This document shows, in pieces, positions 1 to 6,385 of a stretch of 15,361 nucleotides of DNA. The stretch spans positions 1 to 15,361 of the forward strand of contig CAJMRM010000060.1 in assembly GCA_905215775.1 (NCBI GenBank). The letters are read 5' to 3'. This DNA comes from an uncultured bacterium (GTDB lineage Bacteria; Bacillota; Clostridia; Lachnospirales; Lachnospiraceae). Both the position numbers and the translations under genes were made by a program. The notes beneath the pieces were generated by a model. It saw nothing but the letters and a program-made list of their open reading frames with translations, had not been told where the DNA came from and ran no database searches. Positions within the stretch are counted from its first letter, which is position 1; every line of letters starts with the position of its first letter.

Positions 1-54
1 TAGAGCATACGGTTCATACCCGTAGTGTCGAGAGTTCGAATCTCCCTTCCGCTA
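1..54 (+). tRNA. tRNA-Met (CAT), 3' part, cut by window edge
   Basis: These 54 bases are identical to the last 54 bases of the complete tRNA-Met at 10202-10275. They cover the end of the D arm, an anticodon loop reading TTCATAC (anticodon CAT), the variable loop, a TTCGAAT T loop and the 3' acceptor strand with discriminator A. The first 20 bases would lie left of the window. Whether the gene is complete, or only a 3' fragment left by integration, cannot be seen here. A hairpin with a T run follows at once, as expected for a real transcription unit. Confidence 0.9.
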
Positions 55-60
55 TGAAAA

Positions 61-88
61 GCGCTTACCATCTGGTAAGCGCCTTTTT
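61..88. terminator. Bidirectional Rho-independent terminator after tRNA-Met
   Basis: Perfect 9-bp stem GCGCTTACC / GGTAAGCGC with an ATCT loop, followed by CTTTTT on the plus strand. It is flanked by AAAA on the left, so it also gives a T run on the minus strand. It would end the tRNA from the left and the minus-strand ORF (124-543) from the right. Confidence 0.85.
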
Positions 89-123
89 AATGCGGTTTTG
101 CAGTTGTTTTGCGGAGGGTTCCC

Positions 124-543
124 CTAACCTGTTTTGTGGAACAGCTTGCTGTACGCAGACAGCATTAAGAGCATTTTTCCCGCCGGCAATACCGCCAGAA
201 AGGGATATAAAGAAAACAGGAACCAGAAAAAAAGGATCGTACTGACGGCGGCCTGCGGGATGCACAGGCAGAAGAAGGATTTTTTGGCAGTTTTGGTAAG
301 GAGCACATCGGCTTCCTGGAAAAACCAGATGCCATGTATGAATATTTTCTTATATCCAATGGTCCAGCTACATCCGTTATAGGCGATCCATGCGTACAGC
401 AGCAGGTCTGCAGCCATGGACAGCCCCGCAGATCCGGCCGGGATCTGCCGCTTCAGATAAAGAGCTGCCAGGATTTCTGCTGCACTGAACAGGCTGGAAA
501 AACGAAGCACTTCAGCACCACGGCGTTTACGGTTGTCTGTCAT
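124..543 (-). CDS. Small putative membrane protein, start uncertain
   Basis: A 139-aa ORF that I do not recognise. Its basic, polar N-terminus (MTDNRKRRG) is followed by about three or four hydrophobic stretches, roughly residues 16-30, 37-55, 88-112 and 114-130, consistent with an integral membrane protein. The start is a problem: no good ribosome site precedes ATG 543, and an in-frame TGA lies directly upstream. A strong AAGGAGGG (minus strand, 589-596) sits about 45 bases upstream, before an ACG-initiated frame that runs through ATG 553 (MKKYDRQP) and then stops. Removing one A from the A5 tract near 546-550 would join that frame to this ORF. It may therefore be a decayed gene. The terminator at 61-88 is correctly placed for it. 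It could also be a chance ORF. Confidence 0.4.
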   Translation of the reverse strand: MTDNRKRRGAEVLRFSSLFSAAEILAALYLKRQIPAGSAGLSMAADLLLYAWIAYNGCSWTIGYKKIFIHGIWFFQEADVLLTKTAKKSFFCLCIPQAAVSTILFFWFLFSLYPFLAVLPAGKMLLMLSAYSKLFHKTG

Positions 544-555
544 ACTTTTTCATAG

Positions 556-824
556 AAAGAAGAATAGAGATGAGTTTTTTCGTGAATTCCCTCCTTGATT
601 TAAGAATGCAGACGATTTAATGGATTCGATATTGTTACAAAAAGCAAAAAAACAACATATATTTAAAAATAATATTAATATTTTAAAAATATTGATATTA
701 TACCTACAAAAAGAACAAACCTTATGAAATAAAAACTGAAAAATATGGGGTTGCTAAGTTGTAGTCTATGGAGAACTGCCGTCTGGAGAATTTTTAAAAG
801 TATAAAATATTATCCATATTTGTA
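556..824. other. AT-rich intergenic region without a supported gene
   Basis: Markedly AT-rich compared with its flanks, especially 600-720, with A/T runs and nested dyads such as AATATTTT-A-AAAATATT around 676-692. I find no tRNA, convincing ORF or terminator. It holds the AAGGAGGG on the minus strand at 589-596 and leads into the promoter at 825-853. It may act as a curved or UP-like upstream region. Confidence 0.5.
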
Positions 825-853
825 TTGACCGCGCACCAAAAATTCTCTATAAT
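825..853 (+). promoter_or_regulatory. Sigma-A promoter for the 84-aa coiled-coil gene
   Basis: -35 TTGACC (825-830), 17-bp spacer, -10 TATAAT (848-853). The start codon at 890 would lie about 30 bases downstream of the transcription start. AT-rich DNA upstream could act as an UP element. Confidence 0.85.
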
Positions 854-889
854 CGAATTAATAAAAATTCATCCAGGAGGAGACAGAAT

Positions 890-1144
890 ATGCCAAGAGG
901 TGTAAAAAAATCCACAGCAGATAAGCTGCGCCAGGAATTAGAAAAGATCAGGAAAAACATTTCCGACCACGAAGAAAAGATCGCGGCTTTAAAGGAAAAA
1001 GAGAAGGAAGTGCTGGATCAGATCCATGATGCGGAGATGGAGTCTATCCGTCAGACCATGGAGGAGAAGGGGCTGGATGTGGACGCGCTGAAAAAGATCC
1101 TGGATCGCTACGAAGCAGACTGCTCGAAAGATGAGGCAAACTAA
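890..1144 (+). CDS. Small coiled-coil protein (84 aa)
   Basis: A short, highly charged protein. Residues about 9-60 carry Lys/Glu-rich heptads (LRQELEKIRKNISDHEEK and following) typical of a long coiled coil. A short tail follows, with a G-L-D-V-D-A-L-K-K-I-L segment. The basic start (MPRGVKKST) and the layout 'coiled coil plus short GLDxxxL tail' recall DUF4315-type small proteins, but this is a resemblance by eye only. The start at 890 is well supported by AGGAGG at 875-880, nine bases upstream, and by a consensus promoter at 825-853. It is a single-gene unit ended by the hairpin at 1169-1232. Function is unknown; a DNA- or protein-binding accessory role is possible. Confidence 0.85.
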   Translation: MPRGVKKSTADKLRQELEKIRKNISDHEEKIAALKEKEKEVLDQIHDAEMESIRQTMEEKGLDVDALKKILDRYEADCSKDEAN

Positions 1145-1168
1145 ACAGACGGAACAGGAAACCGGCGT

Positions 1169-1232
1169 AAGCCGGCAGCCCGAACTGCTGAAAAAGCTGG
1201 TGCTGGAGAAGACCTCCGGCGCCGGCTTTTTT
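1169..1232 (+). terminator. Possible terminator with long loop
   Basis: AAGCCGGC (1169-1176) pairs with GCCGGCTT (1221-1228), followed by a T run to 1232. The roughly 44-base loop can form its own weak stems. A competing small hairpin CCGGC-GTAA-GCCGG lies at 1162-1175. The right arm with T tail looks like a terminator, but the long loop makes this less certain. Confidence 0.5.
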
Positions 1233-1261
1233 CGGTACAGACCTGAAAAGGAGGACTTGAG

Positions 1262-2194
1262 TTGAAGTCAGATCATGAAAAGCGAAGGCGGCTGGCCTAT
1301 GTGGCCCGCCGGTATTATTTGGATGATCAGAAGCAGAGCGATATTGCTGCGGAGCTGGGCGTTTCCCGGCCCATGGTCAGCCGCCTTCTTGCTGAGGCGA
1401 GGCAGCTGGGCGTGGTGGAGATCACCATTCACGAGCCGGAGGATAGGGCGGCTGGCCTTCTGGACCGGCTGTGCGCCGGAAGTTCCGTAAAAGACGGGAT
1501 CCTTGTGGAGGACGGAAACGGCGACGCCTCCACCAACCAGCTCCTTTCCCAGGGAGCGGTGGAGCTTCTGGACCGGCTTCAGAGCCGCCGTCTGGGTGTG
1601 GGCTGGGGCCATCTGATCGGCCAGCTGGTCACATGGCTGGAAAAAACTCCCCGGCATGACAGCTCTGTCACCGATATCTGTCCGCTGGTGGGAAACGCCA
1701 GCATTCCTGCCCGTAACTACCAGTCCAACGAAAATGTCCGCCTGATGGCCCAGCAGCTGGGCGCCTCCCCGCATTTTCTCTACCTGCCTGCCCTGCCGGA
1801 AAGCCTGGAGGAGAAACAGCTTCTCTGCTCTACGGAGATCTACCGGCAGATCCATGAGGAATGGGGGCGGATCGACACCGCCCTGGTGAACATCGGCGAC
1901 TATCCCTCCAGCCCGGATTTTGCCTCCCTGGTACGCTATGGCGGACTTCTCCAAGAGCATCACGCCTGCGGCCGGATGCTGGTCTATTATTTTAATGAAG
2001 ATGGAACCGTGATCCAGTCGGATCAGGATTTTGCCATTCAGGTACCTCTGGAAGTCTTAAAACAGTGTCCCAACATCATCGGCGTCTGTTCTGCCAACAC
2101 CAGCGCCAAGGCGGTAAAAGGAGCCTTAAAGTCCGGCATTCTGACCCACATCGTGGCCCGGTCCTCTCTTATCTACACGATCCTGGAAAAATAG
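1262..2194 (+). CDS. SorC-family sugar-binding transcriptional regulator
   Basis: 310-aa protein with the SorC/DeoR-like layout. An N-terminal helix-turn-helix lies at residues about 24-46 (QSDIAAELGVSRPMVSRLL). A C-terminal effector-binding domain follows, with family-typical segments such as the GVGWGHLI stretch near residue 112 and the GVCSANTSAKAVKGAL stretch near the end. SorC proteins bind phosphorylated sugars or related compounds; LsrR, the phospho-AI-2 repressor, belongs to this family. Translation starts at TTG 1262, supported by AGGAGG at 1249-1254. The gene sits directly upstream of the DhaL-DhaK-aldolase genes, so it is probably their regulator, with the substrate or product of those kinases as effector (inference). 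The dyads at its stop codon and at 2350-2370 are candidate operators. Confidence 0.93.
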   Translation: MKSDHEKRRRLAYVARRYYLDDQKQSDIAAELGVSRPMVSRLLAEARQLGVVEITIHEPEDRAAGLLDRLCAGSSVKDGILVEDGNGDASTNQLLSQGAVELLDRLQSRRLGVGWGHLIGQLVTWLEKTPRHDSSVTDICPLVGNASIPARNYQSNENVRLMAQQLGASPHFLYLPALPESLEEKQLLCSTEIYRQIHEEWGRIDTALVNIGDYPSSPDFASLVRYGGLLQEHHACGRMLVYYFNEDGTVIQSDQDFAIQVPLEVLKQCPNIIGVCSANTSAKAVKGALKSGILTHIVARSSLIYTILEK

Positions 2195-2207
2195 TTACAT
2201 ATGTAAC
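2194..2207. promoter_or_regulatory. 14-bp palindrome, candidate SorC operator
   Basis: Perfect palindrome GTTACATATGTAAC overlapping the last base of the regulator stop codon. A related sequence, GTTAACATAAGTAAC, occurs at 2353-2367 over the start of the next transcription unit. That makes a pair of regulator sites about 160 bp apart plausible, possibly with looping (inference). Confidence 0.5.
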
Positions 2208-2322
2208 CACTCGAGTATATGTTGTATCCTCAAGGGGTTTTTGCTTTTTGTGTAATATGCACAATTATTTTTGCATTTTTATATGGGATACATAGAAAAT
2301 ACAGTTGGGATCGGCTTTGATA

Positions 2323-2351
2323 TTGATTTGAAAAGGCCTCCATGCTATGAT
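2323..2351 (+). promoter_or_regulatory. Promoter of the dhaL-dhaK-aldolase operon
   Basis: -35 TTGATT (2323-2328), 17-bp spacer, -10 TATGAT (2346-2351). The -10 box touches the dyad at 2350-2370, which suits repression at the transcription start. Confidence 0.6.
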
Positions 2352-2370
2352 TGTTAACATAAGTAACAAT
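2350..2370. promoter_or_regulatory. Operator-like dyad at the operon start
   Basis: Inverted repeat ATTGTTA - 7 bases - TAACAAT, with perfect 7-bp arms. It overlaps the -10 box and the expected transcription start of the dhaL operon, and shares the GTTA(a)CATA(a/t)GTAAC core with the palindrome at 2194-2207. It is the likely target of the adjacent SorC-family regulator. Confidence 0.6.
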
Positions 2371-2404
2371 TATATGCCTGAGTACGGGGAAGGAGGTAAC
2401 GTTT

Positions 2405-3013
2405 GTGAAAAAAGAAGAGTTTGCCCACCGTCTGGCCTGTGCCTGTGCTTCGGTGGTATCGGCGGAACAGGAGCTGACCGAGATCGATTCCCATTTCGGC
2501 GACGCCGATCATGGACTCACCATGAAAAAGATCGCCGGAGCCATTGATTCCGCCGTGAAGGGATCCGATGGAGGCATTCAGGAAATGCTGGACGATGCGG
2601 CCATGGCCGTGATGGTGTTAAATGGAGGCAGCGCCGTTCCCCTCTGGAACGCATGGCTGGACGGAATGCAGGAGGATGCGCCGGAGGGAGATGAGATCGA
2701 TGTTCCTGGAATCAAAGCGATCTTCAAGCGCGCTTTTGAGGAGCTGGACAGTGTATCCGGGGCAAAGGTCGGGGATAAGACCATGATGGATGCGCTGATC
2801 CCCGCCAGCGAGGCCATCGCTGCTTATGAAGGAAGCGATGAAGACGAGCTGTTTGCCATTGCGGCCAAAGCGGCTGCGGACGGAGCTGAAGCAAGCCGGC
2901 AGTTTGTTTCCAAATTCGGACGGGCGAAAAGCTACGGAACCCAGACCATCGGCACGCCCGACGCGGGCGCCATGTCCATGGCATATTTCTTCCGGGGCCT
3001 GGCAGAGGCTTAA
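2405..3013 (+). CDS. dhaL: DhaL-like dihydroxyacetone kinase, nucleotide-binding subunit
   Basis: 202-aa all-alpha DhaL (DAK2) domain protein, the usual family length. The metal/nucleotide site is present: Asp28 followed by GDADHG at 32-37, giving the three aspartates (28, 33, 35) that hold Mg-ADP/ATP in this family. Further family motifs are GAKVGDKTMMDAL near 115-128 and the GRAKSYGTQTIGTPDAGA stretch near 170-187. The loop that in most DhaL proteins reads GG-A/S-S-G-x-L-Y is here GGSAVPLW (74-81), a visible departure. Start GTG 2405 follows AAGGAGGTAA. It would form the phosphoryl-donor half of a two-subunit kinase with the DhaK-like product of the next gene. No DhaM or other PTS partner is in the window, so ATP may be used directly (inference). 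The true substrate may not be dihydroxyacetone. Confidence 0.9.
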   Translation: MKKEEFAHRLACACASVVSAEQELTEIDSHFGDADHGLTMKKIAGAIDSAVKGSDGGIQEMLDDAAMAVMVLNGGSAVPLWNAWLDGMQEDAPEGDEIDVPGIKAIFKRAFEELDSVSGAKVGDKTMMDALIPASEAIAAYEGSDEDELFAIAAKAAADGAEASRQFVSKFGRAKSYGTQTIGTPDAGAMSMAYFFRGLAEA

Positions 3014-3050
3014 ATGCAGCGGAACCCATTTAAAACAGGAGGAACCTATT

Positions 3051-4049
3051 ATGAAAATGAAAAAATTTATCAATGCCCCCGAGACCATCACCGACGAGGA
3101 GTTAGTGGGCCTGGGACTTGCTTATCCGGACATCGTGGATGTGGACGGCCATCTGGTGATAAGTAAAGACTTAAAGGACGCAGACCGCGTGACCATCGTT
3201 ACATACGGCGGCTCCGGCCATGAGCCGGCACAGGCCGGTTTTGTCGGAAAAGGAATGCTGGATGTGCAGGCGGTAGGCGATATCTTTGCGGCCCCCAACC
3301 CGAAGCTGGTATTTGATGCTATGAAGCTGGCGGACAAGGGCCACGGCGTGCTGCTGCTGACCCTCAATTATGCGGGAGACCAGCTGGCTGGAAAGCAGGC
3401 CATGAAGCTGGCCCAGAAGGCGGGCCTTAACGTCCGTCAGGTGGTTACCGGAGAAGAGATCCAGTTTGATCCCAACGGCGAGGACAATAAGCGGGGACTG
3501 GCTGGCGCAGTTGCTCTTTATCATATCGCAGCGGCAGCCGCCAGAGAAGGGAAGAGCCTGGACGAGGTGGCGGAGATCGCAGAACGCTATGCAAAGAGCA
3601 TGGCCTCCATTACTGTGAAATCCACCGACGCCACCCATCCCCAGAACGGAATGTCCTTCGGCGATCTGGGTGAAACGGATCTGATGGAGATCGGCGCAGG
3701 CCAGCACGGCGAGGGCGGCGGCGTCCGCGTGCCCATGAAATCCTCCAGGGAAACCGTTGCCACGGTGGCGGAGGCGCTCAGCAGAAACCTGGAATTAAAG
3801 TCCGGAGATAAGGCGTTTGTGATGATCAACGGCTGCGGTGCCACCACCATGATGGAAATGCTGGTCCTTTTTAAGGATACGGTTGAGTTCCTAAAGGAAA
3901 AAGGCGTGGAAGTGGTTGCCAGCATGGTAGGCGAGATCTTAACGGTCCAGGAGGCAGGCGGCTTCCAGATGAACATTGCAAAGTGGGATGACGAATTTAT
4001 CCGTCTCTGGAATACGCCGTGTCATACCCCGGCGTACAGCAAGGAGTAA
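3051..4049 (+). CDS. dhaK: DhaK-like dihydroxyacetone kinase, substrate-binding subunit
   Basis: 332-aa protein with the complete DhaK (DAK1) fold signature. It carries GGSGHEP at 53-59, and His219 in GAGQHGEGG, which corresponds to the histidine that binds the substrate carbonyl covalently as a hemiaminal in characterised DhaK. ATG 3051 was chosen because an AGGAGG lies just upstream and the protein then begins at the usual family position; the open frame itself extends further back through dhaL. With DhaL it should phosphorylate a short ketose or aldose. Position between dhaL and an LsrF-type aldolase, 37 bases after the former and 4 bases before the latter, shows a common operon. The aldolase neighbour suggests a phosphorylated ketose that is then cleaved (inference). 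Confidence 0.93.
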   Translation: MKMKKFINAPETITDEELVGLGLAYPDIVDVDGHLVISKDLKDADRVTIVTYGGSGHEPAQAGFVGKGMLDVQAVGDIFAAPNPKLVFDAMKLADKGHGVLLLTLNYAGDQLAGKQAMKLAQKAGLNVRQVVTGEEIQFDPNGEDNKRGLAGAVALYHIAAAAAREGKSLDEVAEIAERYAKSMASITVKSTDATHPQNGMSFGDLGETDLMEIGAGQHGEGGGVRVPMKSSRETVATVAEALSRNLELKSGDKAFVMINGCGATTMMEMLVLFKDTVEFLKEKGVEVVASMVGEILTVQEAGGFQMNIAKWDDEFIRLWNTPCHTPAYSKE

Positions 4050-4053
4050 GCGT

Positions 4054-4935
4054 ATGGCAGACAATATTGGAAATAAAGCTGCGCACGATTATCATCTGGA
4101 TATTCCCGCTGCGCAGGAGGGATTTTATGTAAAGGGAAACGCCCACTGTGACTGGGGCATGAAAAACCGTCTGGGGAAGATGTTCGATCCCAGGTCCGGA
4201 AATACGGTTATGCTGGCCTTTGACCACGGCTATATCATGGGTCCCACCGCCGGCCTGGAACGGATCGATCTGGTGATCCCTCCGCTGGTCCCCCATGTGA
4301 ACGTACTGATGGGGACCAGGGGAATGATCCGCTCCTGTATCTCCCCGGCGGCTCCCGTGGCAAAATGCGTGCGGGTGACCTATGATTCCACGGTCCTCTA
4401 TGACGATATGTCCAACGGCGGAGGAATTGCCTGCGACATTGAAAATGCCATCCGCATGAATGCCGACTGTATGGCTGTACAGACCTTCATCGGCGCTCCC
4501 GGCGAGAGCCGTTCCCTGGAGCTGTTATCCCGCACCGCCGATGCCGGAGCCCGCTACGGGATCCCGACTCTGGGAGTGGTCGCCGTTGGAAAGCAGATGG
4601 AACGGACGGAAAAATTCTTCCTTCTGGCCACCCGCGTACTGGCGGAAAACGGCGCCAACATTGTAAAGAGCTATTACTGCGACGGCTTTGAGCGTGTGGC
4701 CGCCGCCTGTCCGGTGCCTATCGTCATTGCCGGAGGAAAGAAGCTTCCGGAGCTGGAGGCTCTGGAAATGGCCTACCGGGCGATCCAGGAAGGCGCCCAC
4801 GGCGTAGACATGGGGCGCAATATCTTCCAGTCCGACTGCCCGGCCGGCATGGCCCAGGCCATCGGCAAGGTGGTTCATGAGGGCTATACCCCGAAGCAGG
4901 CCTTTGAGGTCTATGAGACAGTGAAAAACCAGTAA
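4054..4935 (+). CDS. LsrF-type class I aldolase/thiolase (DeoC/FbaB superfamily)
   Basis: 293-aa TIM-barrel aldolase, very similar by eye to E. coli LsrF. Shared blocks include the DWGM...RL segment (33-40), TVMLAFDHGY (51-60), GPTxGLERID (63-72), PIVIAGGKKLPE and GVDMGRNIFQS. The Schiff-base lysine is Lys205, in IVKSYY, matching the catalytic lysine of LsrF. LsrF transfers the acetyl group of 3-hydroxy-2,4-pentanedione 5-phosphate to CoA, the last known step of phospho-AI-2 breakdown. Because the kinase here is DhaL/DhaK instead of LsrK, the substrate could be another phosphorylated ketose. Start ATG 4054 follows AAGGAG at 4041-4046. Family assignment is secure; substrate is not. Confidence 0.92.
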   Translation: MADNIGNKAAHDYHLDIPAAQEGFYVKGNAHCDWGMKNRLGKMFDPRSGNTVMLAFDHGYIMGPTAGLERIDLVIPPLVPHVNVLMGTRGMIRSCISPAAPVAKCVRVTYDSTVLYDDMSNGGGIACDIENAIRMNADCMAVQTFIGAPGESRSLELLSRTADAGARYGIPTLGVVAVGKQMERTEKFFLLATRVLAENGANIVKSYYCDGFERVAAACPVPIVIAGGKKLPELEALEMAYRAIQEGAHGVDMGRNIFQSDCPAGMAQAIGKVVHEGYTPKQAFEVYETVKNQ

Positions 4936-5000
4936 TATCTTCATCTGCGCCGGCGTGGCCGGATAAAAAATGGCCATTGCCTGGGGGACTCTCCGGGGCA

Positions 5001-5028
5001 GGGAAGCGTTTACAGGAAAGCGTTTCAA
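5001..5028. promoter_or_regulatory. Tandem cre-like repeats before the VOC-like gene
   Basis: Two adjacent 14-bp units, GGGAAGCGTTTACA and GGAAAGCGTTTCAA, agree at 11 of 14 positions. The first differs at one position from the catabolite-responsive consensus TGNAANCGNNNNCA, the second at two. They lie between the aldolase and the VOC-like gene. CcpA binding is possible but unproven. Confidence 0.4.
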
Positions 5029-5067
5029 GGCGCAGAAATATTTATGGAAGCAACAGGAGGAATGAGC

Positions 5068-5391
5068 ATGGCAGCTGCATATATGCACATCGGTATTCCG
5101 GTCACCAATAAAAAGCCCGGCATGGTCTACAACGAGGGGGCCAGGTTCTGGGTCAGCAATGTGGACGACTACGATTACAAGATCGAATATCTGAAATTTG
5201 AGGAGGGAACGCCGTTCCCGGAGGTCCTTCACCGCAATCCCCATGTGGCGTATAAGGTGGACGATCTTCAGAAATACATCGATGATGCGGATTCAGTCAT
5301 CTGCGGTCCCATGGACGCCAATGACAAGGGCGATAAGCTGGCCTTTGTCTGGAAGGACGGAGCGATCTTAGAGCTATATCAGGAAGCATAA
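5068..5391 (+). CDS. Small VOC (glyoxalase-fold)-like protein
   Basis: 107-aa protein with the beta-alpha pattern of a single VOC domain. It opens with a strand MHIGIPV, has a central HVAYKVDDLQKYI helix-strand unit and ends with LAFVWKDGAILELYQEA. The early His and the late Glu are in places where VOC enzymes carry metal ligands, but assignment is by eye. ATG 5068 is preferred over ATG 5044 or 5062 because AGGAGG at 5055-5060 is seven bases upstream. It follows the aldolase after 132 bases containing cre-like repeats and ends at strong hairpins. It may act on the phosphorylated intermediate of the cluster, for example as an isomerase or epimerase, taking a place comparable to LsrG (inference). 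Confidence 0.8.
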   Translation: MAAAYMHIGIPVTNKKPGMVYNEGARFWVSNVDDYDYKIEYLKFEEGTPFPEVLHRNPHVAYKVDDLQKYIDDADSVICGPMDANDKGDKLAFVWKDGAILELYQEA

Positions 5392-5399
5392 AATCCATG

Positions 5400-5427
5400 G
5401 CCCGGCCCCTGTCGGATGGGGCCGGGC
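5400..5427. terminator. Strong hairpin after the catabolic operon
   Basis: Perfect 10-bp GC-rich stem GCCCGGCCCC / GGGGCCGGGC with an 8-base loop directly after the stop codon. It is followed by AAAA instead of T, so it may protect the 3' end or add to the next terminator rather than act alone. Confidence 0.5.
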
Positions 5428-5434
5428 AAAAGTC

Positions 5435-5472
5435 AGCGATACTTGGTTTGACGGCCGGGTATCGCTTTTTTT
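5435..5472 (+). terminator. Rho-independent terminator of the dhaL-VOC operon
   Basis: Stem AGCGATAC (5435-5442) / GTATCGCT (5459-5466) with a 16-base loop and a run of seven T ending at 5472. Confidence 0.85.
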
Positions 5473-5536
5473 ATGGGGACACGAGCTTTGGCCGTTGGTC
5501 AGGGCGTCTGGCGCCGGGGATGGGACGGGTGCATAC

Positions 5537-5565
5537 TTGTATTGTATGGCAGAGAGAATTATAAT
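5537..5565 (+). promoter_or_regulatory. Promoter of the two-component genes
   Basis: -35 TTGTAT (5537-5542), 17-bp spacer, -10 TATAAT (5560-5565). The leader to the regulator start at 5688 is about 115 bases. Confidence 0.65.
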
Positions 5566-5687
5566 GGAAAGGCCAGAGACGCGGGCCGGATCAGAGGCGG
5601 ATGGCCATGGCTGTGGAAAAAGAAAAGCGGCGTCTGGCAGAGAAAAGCCGGCGGACAGCCGGACAAAACAGGGAAAGGAATTTTGTC

Positions 5688-6380
5688 ATGAACCGAATTT
5701 TGATCATCGATGATGACAGGGAGCTGTGCGTTCTGATCAAACGCAGCATATTATCTGAAAATATAGAGGCCGATTTCTGTAATACCGGAAAGGCAGGCCT
5801 TTTGAAATTAAAGGAAAAGGAGTACCAGCTTGTGATACTGGATGTGATGATGCCGGGTATGGACGGCTTTGAAACTCTGGAGGAGATCCGGAAGGAAAGC
5901 AGTCTGCCGATCCTGATGTTCACATCGAGAAATGACAGTATTTCAAAAGTGCGGGGACTGCGGGCCGGAGCCGACGATTATATGACAAAGCCCTTTGATA
6001 TGGAGGAGCTGATCGCCCGCATCGTTTCTCTGATCCGCCGCTATACCCGCTTTAATCAGCCGGATGGGGCGGTACAGAGGCTTATATTTGACGGACTGGA
6101 GATCGATCCGGAGGCCCGTTCCGTCACTTTGGAAAACGGTACCTTTGAGCTTCCGCCGAAGGAATTTGACCTGCTGCTATACTGTGCGAAAAATCAGGGG
6201 AAGATCCTGACCAAGCAGCAGATCTATGAAAATGTCAGGGGAGAAGAATATTTCTATGACGACAGCAATATCATGGCGGTCATCAGCCGGCTCCGCAAAA
6301 AACTGGAGCCCGCTCCTTCAAGGCCAAAGTATATCCAGACCATCAAAGGGACCGGCTACCGTTTTAGTAAGGAGGTATAG
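5688..6380 (+). CDS. OmpR/PhoB-family response regulator
   Basis: 230-aa two-domain regulator. The receiver domain (about 1-115) has the acidic pocket DDD at 8-10, phospho-acceptor Asp52 in LVILDVMMPGMDG, the switch Thr in MFTSR and Lys in MTKPF. The C-terminal winged helix (about 130-230) has typical PPKEFDLLLYC, VISRLRKKLE and IKGTGYRF segments. ATG 5688 is chosen because the receiver begins there (MNRILIIDDD) and GGAAAGGA precedes it; the frame is open back to 5601. It is the first gene of a sensor / transporter module and is followed after 5 bases by the kinase gene. The likely target is the set of four 11-bp-spaced repeats at 7332-7371 upstream of the ABC transporter (inference). Confidence 0.95.
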   Translation: MNRILIIDDDRELCVLIKRSILSENIEADFCNTGKAGLLKLKEKEYQLVILDVMMPGMDGFETLEEIRKESSLPILMFTSRNDSISKVRGLRAGADDYMTKPFDMEELIARIVSLIRRYTRFNQPDGAVQRLIFDGLEIDPEARSVTLENGTFELPPKEFDLLLYCAKNQGKILTKQQIYENVRGEEYFYDDSNIMAVISRLRKKLEPAPSRPKYIQTIKGTGYRFSKEV

Positions 6381-6385
6381 CGGGT

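Noticed and set aside
2227..2245. CCTCAAGGGG followed by TTTTT, like a terminator of the regulator gene
   Set aside because: The only stem is about four base pairs with a two-base loop; too weak to call.
4950..4974. CCGGC-GTG-GCCGG hairpin after the aldolase
   Set aside because: Five-base stem followed by A-rich sequence, no T run on the plus strand; not a terminator.
5601..5687. Upstream in-frame extension of the response regulator (29 extra residues)
   Set aside because: Receiver domains start with the strand RILIIDDD, and the ribosome site fits ATG 5688; the extension is basic and without family support.
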